DNA of 29,187 nucleotides from DATAEK01 sp036258055 (GTDB taxonomy: Bacteria > Acidobacteriota > Vicinamibacteria > Vicinamibacterales > 2-12-FULL-66-21): contig DATAEK010000292.1 of assembly GCA_036258055.1 (NCBI GenBank), positions 1-29,187 of the forward strand, written 5' to 3'. The first letter of the stretch is position 1, and every line of letters starts with the position of its first letter. The notes beneath the pieces were generated by a model. It searched no databases. It saw nothing but the letters and a program-made list of their open reading frames with translations, and was not told the origin of the DNA. A program made the translations under genes and the position numbers. Of this stretch, positions 1 to 7,244 are shown piece after piece.

Positions 1-1052
1 TCCCCCCTGAGCGCCTCCATGAATGTCACGAGCGCGTCGATCTCGTCGTTCGACAGCCCGAGAGGTCTGATCTTTGGATCGAGATATCGATTGGGAACGC
101 CGCCGGTGTTGTAGTGCTCGACGGCTGCACGGAGCGTGGGCACCGAGCCATCGTGCATGTAAGGCGCGTGCAGACTCACGTCCCGAAGGGTCGGTGTCTT
201 GAACGCGCCTCGGTCGTCGTCGACTTTGGTGACCGCGAACCGGCCTTCGTCCTTGAACGTTCCAGTTGTCGAATCCCAGCCAACGCCAAGATTGTGGAGG
301 GCGCTATCGGTGAAGTTCTGGCCGAAGTGACACTGGTTGCATCCGGCCTTGCCGAAGAACAACACATCACCTTTCTTGACGTCAGCTGCGACGGCGCTTG
401 AGTCCCCTCCACTCTTCCAGCGATCCCAGAGGGAATTTCCGCTCAGCCTCGTCCGCTCGTAATCCGCGATGGCTTTCGCCATGCGCGGTGCCGTGATCTC
501 TTCTGTCCCGAATGCCTGTTTGAAGTAGGGCGCGTAGCCGTTGTCCTGGAGTCCCTGGAGTATCGCTTCGTGCGTGTAGCCCATCTCGATTGGATTCGCC
601 ATCGGACCGAGTGCTTGCTCTTCGAGCGACTTCGCGCGGCCGTCCCAGAAGAAGTTGGGATAGACGGTCCAGGCTTGATTGATGAACGACGGTGCCTTGC
701 GTCCACCTTTCTGTCCGCGAATGCCGGTTGACACCGGAGTCGGCTCGGAAAACGCGTGTTCCGGCCGATGACAGCTTGCACACGCGATCGTGCCGTCAGC
801 CGAGAGCCGCTTGTCGTAGAACAACCACCGACCGAGGCGAACACGCTCTGGTGTCGGCGGCTCCGGCAGATCCGTCAACTTGGAATCGATGCCGAGGGGC
901 GACGCTGGTAACGGGAGGATTGGATTGTCCGTTTCCCACACCGGAAGCGAAAGCGATCGCGCGGAAATTTCCTCTCCTCCGGGTGCACACGCCGCCAGCA
1001 TTCCGATTGCGCCCAGCGTTGCGACGACGGCGCAAGACGTTCGGTGTTTCAT
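1..1052 (-). CDS. Di-heme cytochrome c peroxidase / MauG-family lipoprotein (3' end cut by window edge)
   Basis: I translated this frame by hand from position 1052 to the left edge; it is open throughout (about 350 residues) and ends just after a helix typical of the family C-terminus (VTFMEALRG), so only a few residues are missing. The N-terminus is a lipoprotein signal with lipobox LAAC (Cys22). Two c-type heme motifs are present, CASCH near residue 110 and CNQCH near residue 238, with family landmarks LGRWLFYD, FFWDGRAKSLEEQA and PTLRDVSLHAPYMHDGS between and after them. Such proteins use periplasmic heme to reduce H2O2 or oxidise other substrates; the substrate here cannot be told. AGGAG lies 7 nt before the ATG. 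A 66-bp repeat sits 49 nt upstream and is shared with the response-regulator gene at 2553-2927. Confidence 0.93.
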   Translation of the reverse strand, partial: MKHRTSCAVVATLGAIGMLAACAPGGEEISARSLSLPVWETDNPILPLPASPLGIDSKLTDLPEPPTPERVRLGRWLFYDKRLSADGTIACASCHRPEHAFSEPTPVSTGIRGQKGGRKAPSFINQAWTVYPNFFWDGRAKSLEEQALGPMANPIEMGYTHEAILQGLQDNGYAPYFKQAFGTEEITAPRMAKAIADYERTRLSGNSLWDRWKSGGDSSAVAADVKKGDVLFFGKAGCNQCHFGQNFTDSALHNLGVGWDSTTGTFKDEGRFAVTKVDDDRGAFKTPTLRDVSLHAPYMHDGSVPTLRAAVEHYNTGGVPNRYLDPKIRPLGLSNDEIDALVTFMEALRG

Positions 1053-1101
1053 GGCGTTCTCCTGTCGTCGCGCTGAATGTATGCGGGGAAGGCGGGCGTG
1101 C

Positions 1102-1167
1102 GAATAGAGCCCACCACATGATCTCGGGGTGTGGAGATCCACATTCGTGTGTGGGTTTCCACACGGG
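1102..1167. repeat. 66-bp dispersed repeat, copy A, upstream of the peroxidase gene
   Basis: Ungapped alignment with 2974-3039 gives 57 matches in 66 positions. The most conserved half carries arms GTGTGGA (1130-1136) and TCCACAC (1158-1164), an exact 7-bp inverted repeat with a 21-nt interior. In this copy there are also local palindromes TGTGGAGATCCACA and GTGTGGGTTTCCACAC. It lies 49 nt upstream of the peroxidase ATG, in the same orientation and at nearly the same distance as copy B from its gene. It could be an operator, a leader hairpin, or a small mobile repeat. Confidence 0.8.
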
Positions 1168-1254
1168 TAGCGTCGACGTGTGCACACGTCATGGCCGCTT
1201 CAAGCTGTTGTGATTAGTCCAGGGACGAATTGCGAGGAAGGCTAGAGGAGAGCT

Positions 1255-1287
1255 ATCCGCTGCCCGCGCGGTCAGCGGACAGCGGAT
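1255..1287. terminator. Possible stem-loop downstream of the RCC1 gene
   Basis: ATCCGCTG (1255-1262) pairs exactly with CAGCGGAT (1280-1287). The right arm is a tandem 7-mer, CAGCGGA twice (1273-1286), so CCGCTG at 1257-1262 could pair with either unit. It lies about 45 nt past the RCC1 stop codon in the direction of transcription. No U-run follows, so intrinsic termination is only a guess. Confidence 0.35.
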
Positions 1288-1332
1288 TGCGAAGGGCGAT
1301 AGCGCCGAGCGACACGAGGTCTTGAACCAGTT

Positions 1333-2532
1333 CTAGCGCGTCACGACTTTGACGCAGCCGGCGGCGTCCGTCAGCGTAATCGTGCCTCCGGTCCAGTCAA
1401 TCACGACTCCCACGGGTGACAAGAAGTCGAATACGCAGGAGGTCGGTGCCGGCACCGGGATCAGCCGCGTCTCCGTCTCGGTCAGGTAAGGGCACGCCGC
1501 ACCGCCGTTCGCGGGATGCGTCAGGATCGTTCGCGTCCGCGTGCGCTGTTCCTCGGTACCCGAAATCGATTGCCAAGCTGACCATGCGCCGAACTCCGAG
1601 ACCACACAATCCACCGGAACGGGGACGTCCGCGAGGATCGCCATCGTGTAGAGACCACGTGCGCCCCCGATTGCGAGAGCATTGTTCAGGCCCGCCGGGA
1701 CACTAGTCTCACCCTTGGTTGCTTCCCCCCACGCGACAATGGTTCCGTCGCTCTTCAGAGCAGCCGAATGAAGGCCGCCAGCACTGATAGCGCTCACCAA
1801 CGTCAAATCCGGCGGCACACTCGATTGGCCGTAAGTATCGTCTCCCCAGGCTACGACGGTTCCGTCCGCCTTCAACGCCAACGAATGAAGCAGGCCGGCG
1901 GCGATCGCAATCACGCCCGTCAGGTCCGCCGGAATATTCAACTGGCCATCGTAATTGGCTCCCCACCCGACGACCGTCCCATCGGCTTTCAGAGCGAGTG
2001 TGTCGTTCCATCCCGCGGCGATTGCGATCACATCCGTCACACCTGCTGCGCCGGAGACCTGACCAAAGTCATCGAGTCCCCAGCCGACGACCGTACCGTC
2101 GGCTTTCAGCGCCACACTGTGATTCGATCCGGCGGCGACGGCGACGACCTGCGCCAGGCCGGCCGGAACATCGCGCTCTCCGTAACCGTTTTGGCCCCAG
2201 GCGACAACCGTTCCGTCCGATCTCAGGGCTAACGAGTGATAGTCTCCCGCGGCAATTGCGATGACGTCCGTCAGCCCGGCCGGAACGTTGATCTGCCCCC
2301 ACGAATTGTCGCCCCAGGCGACAACGGTTCCGTCTGCCCTCAGAGCCACCGCGTGGTACGTTCCTCCAGCGACAGCGATGACATTGTCAAGGCCTACGGG
2401 AGTAAGAACGGGGAGCTGGCCCCATCCGCCGAGGAAACCAGGTGCCTGCGTCTGGGCCTGAGTGGGGAGCAACACCGTCCAGAGCAGCACCGCGATCAGG
2501 AGCAGAGAACTGGATGAGTGTGTCTTGAGCAT
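1333..2532 (-). CDS. Secreted RCC1-repeat beta-propeller protein with C-terminal TSP1-like module
   Basis: The protein is 399 aa from the chosen start. That ATG has AAAGGAGG 8 nt upstream and opens a clear signal peptide (MLKTHSSSS, hydrophobic core, cleavage near TQAQ), so the longer upstream extension to 2625 is unlikely. Six consecutive 39-residue repeats follow the pattern VIAIAAG-xxHSLALKADGTVVAWG-xxxxGQ; half-units at both ends (GGWGQ and NNALAIGG) would close a seven-bladed propeller. After it comes a Trp/Thr/Arg module (FGAWSAWQ, RTRTRTI, NGGAACP, LTETETR) like bacterial thrombospondin-1-type repeats, then a short cysteine-containing tail. The role is unknown; such proteins are usually extracellular binding or scaffold proteins. 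It starts 20 nt after the response-regulator gene and is probably cotranscribed with it. Confidence 0.88.
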   Translation of the reverse strand: MLKTHSSSSLLLIAVLLWTVLLPTQAQTQAPGFLGGWGQLPVLTPVGLDNVIAVAGGTYHAVALRADGTVVAWGDNSWGQINVPAGLTDVIAIAAGDYHSLALRSDGTVVAWGQNGYGERDVPAGLAQVVAVAAGSNHSVALKADGTVVGWGLDDFGQVSGAAGVTDVIAIAAGWNDTLALKADGTVVGWGANYDGQLNIPADLTGVIAIAAGLLHSLALKADGTVVAWGDDTYGQSSVPPDLTLVSAISAGGLHSAALKSDGTIVAWGEATKGETSVPAGLNNALAIGGARGLYTMAILADVPVPVDCVVSEFGAWSAWQSISGTEEQRTRTRTILTHPANGGAACPYLTETETRLIPVPAPTSCVFDFLSPVGVVIDWTGGTITLTDAAGCVKVVTR

Positions 2533-2552
2533 GGGACATCCTCCTTTCGCGG

Positions 2553-2927
2553 CTACTGTTCTCGCGACAGGGCTTCGAGCAGGCGTCGCACTTCGAACAG
2601 GTCGTCCTTGAGCACGTAGCCGCACGCGCCAGCGAGACGGGCGGCTTCACGCAGGTCGGCGCCGTCGTAGTTGGTGACGATGATGATTCTCGCGGCCGGA
2701 TCCACTTCGGTAATCATGCGGGTCGCCGTGATGCCATCCACTTCGGCCATCGCGAAGTCCATCAGCACGAAGTCGGGCTCGTATACGACGTACGCCGCCA
2801 ATGCCTTCGGTCCTTCGGTGCAGTCGAAGATCTCGTCGGCCAGATCCGAGACGACGCTCTTGATCACGCGGTGAATGCCCGGATTGTCGTCCACGATCAA
2901 GAGCCTCATGGCGTCCGCAGCCTCCAT
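2553..2927 (-). CDS. Single-domain (CheY-like) response regulator
   Basis: The protein is about 124 aa and consists only of a receiver domain with no output domain. Family landmarks are the acidic pair in LLIVDDNPG, the phospho-acceptor Asp in FVLMDFAMAEVDG, the Thr of IIIVTNYD and the conserved Lys of GYVLKDD. The start at 2927 (MEAADAMRLL) has AGGA 8 nt upstream. The ATG at 2909 (MRLLIVDD) is an alternative, with GGAGG 11 nt away; an ATG at 2942 has no ribosome site. It precedes the RCC1 gene by 20 nt. Its kinase is not identified; the propeller histidine kinase further upstream has its own regulator. The 66-bp repeat copy B lies 46 nt upstream. Confidence 0.9.
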   Translation of the reverse strand: MEAADAMRLLIVDDNPGIHRVIKSVVSDLADEIFDCTEGPKALAAYVVYEPDFVLMDFAMAEVDGITATRMITEVDPAARIIIVTNYDGADLREAARLAGACGYVLKDDLFEVRRLLEALSREQ

Positions 2928-2973
2928 ACATCCGTCCTGCATCAGGACTGTAGGCGCGGCCGCACGCAGTCGT

Positions 2974-3039
2974 GAATAGAGACCACCACATGAGTTCCTT
3001 GTGTGGAGATCTACATTCGTGCGTGCGTTTCCACACGGG
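2974..3039. repeat. 66-bp dispersed repeat, copy B, upstream of the response regulator
   Basis: This is the partner of 1102-1167, with 57 of 66 positions identical and no gaps. The inverted arms GTGTGGA (3002-3008) and TCCACAC (3030-3036) and their 21-nt spacing are retained exactly, while the small internal palindromes of copy A are degraded. Retention of the outer arms suggests they matter. The element lies 46 nt from the preferred start of the response-regulator gene. Confidence 0.8.
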
Positions 3040-3051
3040 CCCGATGGTCAA

Positions 3052-3185
3052 AACTTCCAACTCCCAACGGCCAACTCCCAACGCCCAGACCGGCTCGCTG
3101 CAGTGGGGTGAAAGGCGTATCAACTTTCACCCCGCCCCCTCGATCAACTTGCCCTTGGGAGTTGGGAGTTGGAGGTTGGGAGTTG
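3052..3185. repeat. Inverted array of CAACTCCCAA / TTGGGAGTTG units
   Basis: CAACTCCCAA occurs at 3058-3067 and 3072-3081. Its reverse complement TTGGGAGTTG occurs at 3155-3164, 3162-3171 and 3176-3185. The arms flank about 70 nt and begin 15 nt beyond the stop of the NarL-type regulator, so a transcript of the kinase operon would end in a long stem-loop. The right arm carries four G-runs within about 25 nt and might form a G-quadruplex. It could be a bidirectional transcription barrier or an expanding microsatellite. Confidence 0.75.
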
Positions 3186-3199
3186 ATCTCGAATGAAGC

Positions 3200-3853
3200 C
3201 TAAAGCTCGCCCTTGTGCTCGAGCGCGAACTTGAGGACCGCGTTGTGGCCGTGCAGTCCAAGCTTCTGACTGATGCTGGTGCGGTGGTTCTCGACCGTGC
3301 GGTAGTGGATGAAGAGTTCGCCGGCGATTTCCTTGCTGGATTGCCCCCGCGCGATCATCCCGAGGATTCGGCGCTCAGTGGCGGTCAGATCGGCGAGGCT
3401 TGGCTGGTGCCGTTCGAACGCCTGCACGCGGCTGCGATGGCGGAGGAGATGGGTCGTGAGCGACGAGGTCACGTAGTGCTGCCCGGCCGCGACAGCTCGG
3501 ATCCCGCTCGCGATCTCGCTCACGGCAGTCTCCTTGAGAATGTAGCCTTTCGCGCCGAGATCCATTGCCTCGTTGAACAGCCCTTCGTCGCCGTGCAGCG
3601 TCAGAAACACGACATCGACGTCGAGTTGCCGACGTCGGATCTCTTTCATCACGCCGAACCCGTCCAGCTTTGGCATGTCGATATCCAGAACCGCGATGTT
3701 CGGCCGTAGTTTCTCGATCTGCGCGAGCGCCGCTTCGCCATCATTCGCTTCACCGACGACCTGAAGGCTCGGGTCGGCTTCGATCACCTGGATCAGGCCC
3801 TTGCGCAGGACCGGATGATCGTCAACGAGCAGGATGCGGACACTAGTGGACAT
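3200..3853 (-). CDS. NarL/FixJ-family response regulator
   Basis: The protein is 217 aa from MSTSVRILLVDDHPVLRKGL; a longer reading to 4024 would run inside the kinase gene. The receiver domain (about residues 5-120) has VDDHP, the phospho-acceptor Asp in IAVLDIDMPKLDG, VFLTLHGDE and the Lys of GYILKET. A LuxR-type helix-turn-helix follows (about 150-212: LTATERRILGMIARGQSSKEI, split by family convention into LTxxE and KEIA, then HYRTVENHRTSISQKLGL). It starts inside the last codons of the histidine kinase gene (11-nt overlap), which implies translational coupling and makes it the cognate regulator. It probably binds DNA as a phosphorylated dimer; target genes are not evident. Confidence 0.95.
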   Translation of the reverse strand: MSTSVRILLVDDHPVLRKGLIQVIEADPSLQVVGEANDGEAALAQIEKLRPNIAVLDIDMPKLDGFGVMKEIRRRQLDVDVVFLTLHGDEGLFNEAMDLGAKGYILKETAVSEIASGIRAVAAGQHYVTSSLTTHLLRHRSRVQAFERHQPSLADLTATERRILGMIARGQSSKEIAGELFIHYRTVENHRTSISQKLGLHGHNAVLKFALEHKGEL

Positions 3854-6830
3854 CGGGCGTGTGTCGCAGATCGATCGAGATGCCGATTGTGGTGCCGCGT
3901 CCCGGCGTCGACTGGATCGTGGCATGCCCACCGAGGAGCGTCGCGCGTTCGGAGATGCCGACCAATCCGAAGCCGCCGGAGAGCGCCTCCGGTTGCGCAG
4001 GTTCCGGGACGAACCCCTTGCCATTGTCGCGGACGGTCAGTGCGATTCGTCCGTCTTCGCGCCGCACGGTCACGCTGGCTTCGGTTGCCGCCGAGTGCTT
4101 GACGACATTGCTCACGCTTTCCTGCGCGACGCGGTAGAAGTTGATTTCAGCCTGCTTTGGAAACACGTCGTCGATGTCGTCGATCTCGGATGTGAACGCG
4201 ATGGGCGAGGCCGAGGCGGCTTTCTTGACGAGCGCCTCGAGTGCCTTGGTGAGGCCGAGGCGGTCCAACTGGTGCGGCCGCAGGTTGTAGGAGATCTCCT
4301 TGACTTCGCCGATGGCCTGCGAGGCTTCCGATGAAATCTCGTCGATCTGCTCGCGCCCGCCATCTGTGGCGGAGCCGTTCAACAGGATCAGCGCCAGGTT
4401 CTTGATGATCACCAGCCGCTGGCCGAGGCTGTCGTGCAGTTCCGCGGCGATTCGTTTCCGTTCGTTCTCTTGCGAGGCGATCAGCTGGCGTGAGAAGGCC
4501 TGCTGGGCGGCGTGTGCTCGCTGCAACTGCGAGACGCGCAGGCGCCAGAGCAACGCCATCATTCCCGCCACGGTGAGCGACACCACCGTGACGAACCACC
4601 ATGTATGATAGAAAGGCGGCAGCACGATCACGCTCAGGGTCTGGCCCTCCATGTTCCACACGCCGTAGCCGTTGTCCGCGACGACTTTGAACGTGTAGCT
4701 GCCAGGCGGGAGCTGGGGATAATAGGCGGTCCGGCGCGTGCCCGCATCGACCCAATCCCGATCGAAACTGAGCAGCTGGTACTTGAATTTGACCTGCTCA
4801 GGCCGGCTGAACGCGAGTCCGGCGTAATAGATCTCCAGGTTCTGCTGCCCCGGCTTGATCTCCACGCGATGAGTGGCCGGCTGCGCGGCGCGGTCCACCG
4901 TGACCCCCTGAATCACAACCGGCGCCGGCAGCGTGTTGACCGGCGAAGGATCCAGCACCGCCACGCCTTTGATCGTGGGAAACCACAGCTTTCCATCGGC
5001 CGCCTTCCACCCGGCAGGCTGCGCGTTGCCTTCGCCTTCGCTCGATTTCATGCCGTCGGCAATGCCGTACGAAATCGACGTGATCGAACGCGCACGTCCG
5101 TCGGCGAAATCATTCAACGCGGCTCGGCTGACCCTGAAGATTCCCCGATTACCCAACATCCAGAAGTTGCCGCGATCATCTTCGAGGATGCGTGAGACGA
5201 AATCGTCGAACAGACCGTCTTTGGTCGTCACCGGCGTGAAGCGTCCATTCTTGAAGCGATTCAATCCGCCGCCGTAGGTCCCAAGCCAAAGCGCGCCATC
5301 CGGCTCTTCGACGATCGCGCGGACGTAGTCGTTGGTCAGCCCGTCCCGTGTCGTGTAGTTGGTGAACGTTCCGTTCCTGAAGCAGCTCAAGCCGCCTGTG
5401 GTGCCCACCCAGAGTGCGCCGTCACGAGTCTCCAGAATCGAACGGACGTCGTTGCTGACCAGGCCGGCGCCCCGGTTGTAGACCGTGAACGTGCCGTCTC
5501 GCCATCGGTTCAATCCCTCCATAGTTCCGATCCAGACGTTGCCATCGTGATCCTCGGCGAGCGACATCACGACTTGACTGGATAATCCCTGCGCCGGCGT
5601 GTAGTTGATGAACCGTTGATCCACGAGGCGAGTCAGCCCGCGATTACTGCCGATCCACAGGCTGCCGGCGCGGTCACGAAGGAGTGCGGTCGCGTATGAC
5701 GACAGCATGCCATCTTTATCCGTATAGACGGTGGTTTTCCCCGCTCGTAAGTGCGCCAGGCCCGACGCGGTCGCGATCCAGGTGCCCCCGATTCCATCAT
5801 CCGTGACTGCGAACACGGTATTACTGGGCAAACCGTTCTCGGTCGTATACGTCGTGACCGCGCGCTTCTTGAGCCGGATGAGGCCACCGCCAATGGAGCC
5901 GAACCATAGGTTTCCTTCCCGGTCCTCATAGAATGCGCGGATCTCGTATTCGCCGGATTTCATCGCATATGACGAGAAGCTCCCGCTTTGAAATCGCTGG
6001 ACCATCGGAGGGGAGAGGTAACTGATCCAGACTGTTCCCTCACGGTCTTCGAAAAGGGTATGCATGTACTGGGTCGAGCGCGCTAAATGCGGATACAAGA
6101 CGAACTTCCCATCGAGGAACAGCGCGACGCCAGTCGAGGCAGTAACCCAGAATCCGCCCTGCCGCCGTGGGCTGACGAAGCCCTCCAGTAGGCCTTCTCG
6201 AAACTGGTGGGTGACAAACCTTCTGCCGTCGAACTGGGTGAATTCTCGGTCGGCCATCATCCAGAGGAGACCGGCTTGATCCAGTGCTCCCGTGTAGATC
6301 ACATTGTTCGGCAGGCCGTCGGCAGTCGTATAGGCGGTGAACGTTCCGTCCTGGAAGCGCGCCAGTCCTTTCGTCGTTCCCGCCCACAGTCCTCCGGCGC
6401 CATCCCCAGTGATCGAAGAGACAATGGCGCCTTCCAAAGCGCCGCTCAGCGGATACGTCGTGCCCACGCCATCCCGGAGGCTCATCAGCTCGCCGGTTTC
6501 GGTGCCGAGCCACAGGATTCCGTGACGGTCTTCGAACAGTGCGGTGATCCGATTGCTCTTCAGTCCTGGGGTGTTGGCCGAGTTGAAGATGGTGAACCGA
6601 ACCCCGTCGAAACGCGCGAGGCCACCGAATGTGCTCAGCCACAGATACCCGTCGCGTGACTGCACGATGGCGGTAACAGAGTTCTGCGGCAGGCCGTTTT
6701 CTGTGGTCCAGACCGTTTGCAGATACGGGTCGTCAAGCGTGGACGCAGGTTGCTGCTGGGCTGAGACGCCCGCGCAAAGCAACATGCCAGCCAGCACCAT
6801 CAGCGTCGTCGGCAGAGACTTGCCGATCAT
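3843..6830 (-). CDS. Two-component-propeller sensor histidine kinase (periplasmic propellers, Y_Y_Y, HisKA_3)
   Basis: The protein is 995 aa from an ATG that opens a signal peptide (MIGKSLPTTLMVLAG... AQQQ); a GTG at 6989 would add 53 residues before it and looks less likely. About residues 30-640 are repeated Reg_prop-type blades (DGYLWLSTFGGLARFDG, GLPSNTVFAV, DGALWVGTTGGLSCF), forming two predicted beta-propellers outside the membrane. A Y_Y_Y domain follows (about 650-735), then one membrane segment (about 742-762). The cytoplasmic HisKA_3 domain has the phospho-acceptor His near residue 799 in AAELHDSLGQ. A HATPase_c domain (N-box QESVSNVVKHS, DNGKGF, GGFGLVGISERA) completes the kinase. 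The layout matches hybrid-type polymer sensors but lacks a fused receiver; that role falls to the overlapping NarL-type regulator. Confidence 0.93.
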   Translation of the reverse strand: MIGKSLPTTLMVLAGMLLCAGVSAQQQPASTLDDPYLQTVWTTENGLPQNSVTAIVQSRDGYLWLSTFGGLARFDGVRFTIFNSANTPGLKSNRITALFEDRHGILWLGTETGELMSLRDGVGTTYPLSGALEGAIVSSITGDGAGGLWAGTTKGLARFQDGTFTAYTTADGLPNNVIYTGALDQAGLLWMMADREFTQFDGRRFVTHQFREGLLEGFVSPRRQGGFWVTASTGVALFLDGKFVLYPHLARSTQYMHTLFEDREGTVWISYLSPPMVQRFQSGSFSSYAMKSGEYEIRAFYEDREGNLWFGSIGGGLIRLKKRAVTTYTTENGLPSNTVFAVTDDGIGGTWIATASGLAHLRAGKTTVYTDKDGMLSSYATALLRDRAGSLWIGSNRGLTRLVDQRFINYTPAQGLSSQVVMSLAEDHDGNVWIGTMEGLNRWRDGTFTVYNRGAGLVSNDVRSILETRDGALWVGTTGGLSCFRNGTFTNYTTRDGLTNDYVRAIVEEPDGALWLGTYGGGLNRFKNGRFTPVTTKDGLFDDFVSRILEDDRGNFWMLGNRGIFRVSRAALNDFADGRARSITSISYGIADGMKSSEGEGNAQPAGWKAADGKLWFPTIKGVAVLDPSPVNTLPAPVVIQGVTVDRAAQPATHRVEIKPGQQNLEIYYAGLAFSRPEQVKFKYQLLSFDRDWVDAGTRRTAYYPQLPPGSYTFKVVADNGYGVWNMEGQTLSVIVLPPFYHTWWFVTVVSLTVAGMMALLWRLRVSQLQRAHAAQQAFSRQLIASQENERKRIAAELHDSLGQRLVIIKNLALILLNGSATDGGREQIDEISSEASQAIGEVKEISYNLRPHQLDRLGLTKALEALVKKAASASPIAFTSEIDDIDDVFPKQAEINFYRVAQESVSNVVKHSAATEASVTVRREDGRIALTVRDNGKGFVPEPAQPEALSGGFGLVGISERATLLGGHATIQSTPGRGTTIGISIDLRHTPDVH

Positions 6831-6852
6831 GGGTTGCCAGAGCTGCGGTCCT

Positions 6853-6907
6853 GTTCGTTCGGTCGATCGAACGTCGCCCCGATGGGGAAGTATAAATCCG
6901 AACGAAC
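6853..6907. promoter_or_regulatory. 10-bp inverted repeat in the leader of the kinase operon
   Basis: GTTCGTTCGG (6853-6862) and CCGAACGAAC (6898-6907) are exact inverted repeats 35 nt apart. A smaller inverted pair, CGTTCG/CGAACG, lies within the left arm region. They sit 23-77 nt upstream of the preferred kinase start, so they may be a leader hairpin or a paired operator. If the alternative GTG start at 6989 were used they would be coding. Confidence 0.4.
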
Positions 6908-7062
6908 GACCGAGCTTCCAAGCTTGATCGGCCCACTGAGCGCTCGTTAGTCGGTTCAAGTGCGGACGCTCGTCGCGAAGTCGCGTCACGGTGAGCTCAA
7001 CTTCCAGCGACCTGAATGCTTAGCTCCGTGGCGGCCGCTCTAAAGGCGCATTCCGCGCCGAT

Positions 7063-7076
7063 GCCAAGCACTTGGC
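7063..7076. promoter_or_regulatory. Candidate operator palindrome between divergent genes
   Basis: GCCAAG-CA-CTTGGC is an exact 6+6 bp inverted repeat with a 2-nt centre. It lies between the divergently transcribed histidine kinase and the cNMP-binding oxidoreductase gene, as expected of a repressor site. There is no second copy in the window to support it. Confidence 0.3.
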
Positions 7077-7244
7077 GAGGATTGGAAGATGCACCACAAT
7101 TGACGTTGCGCCCGGGTTTGTGCGTCCGCGAGTTGTTGAATCTGTTAGGGAGACGCCGAGCCTGAGGAGCGTGGGCGCCTGACGCGCCTGACGTCTCTCG
7201 AGGTCACGTGATGTTGGATCAAGTCACCTGCCGCAGGATCTGAC

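Noticed and set aside
1102..3039. Both 66-bp repeat copies encode a similar peptide on the minus strand (PVWKxTHECxSPHxExMWWxLF).
   Set aside because: The nine differences are not biased to silent positions, the frames have no proper start, and the DNA-level inverted repeat explains the conservation better.
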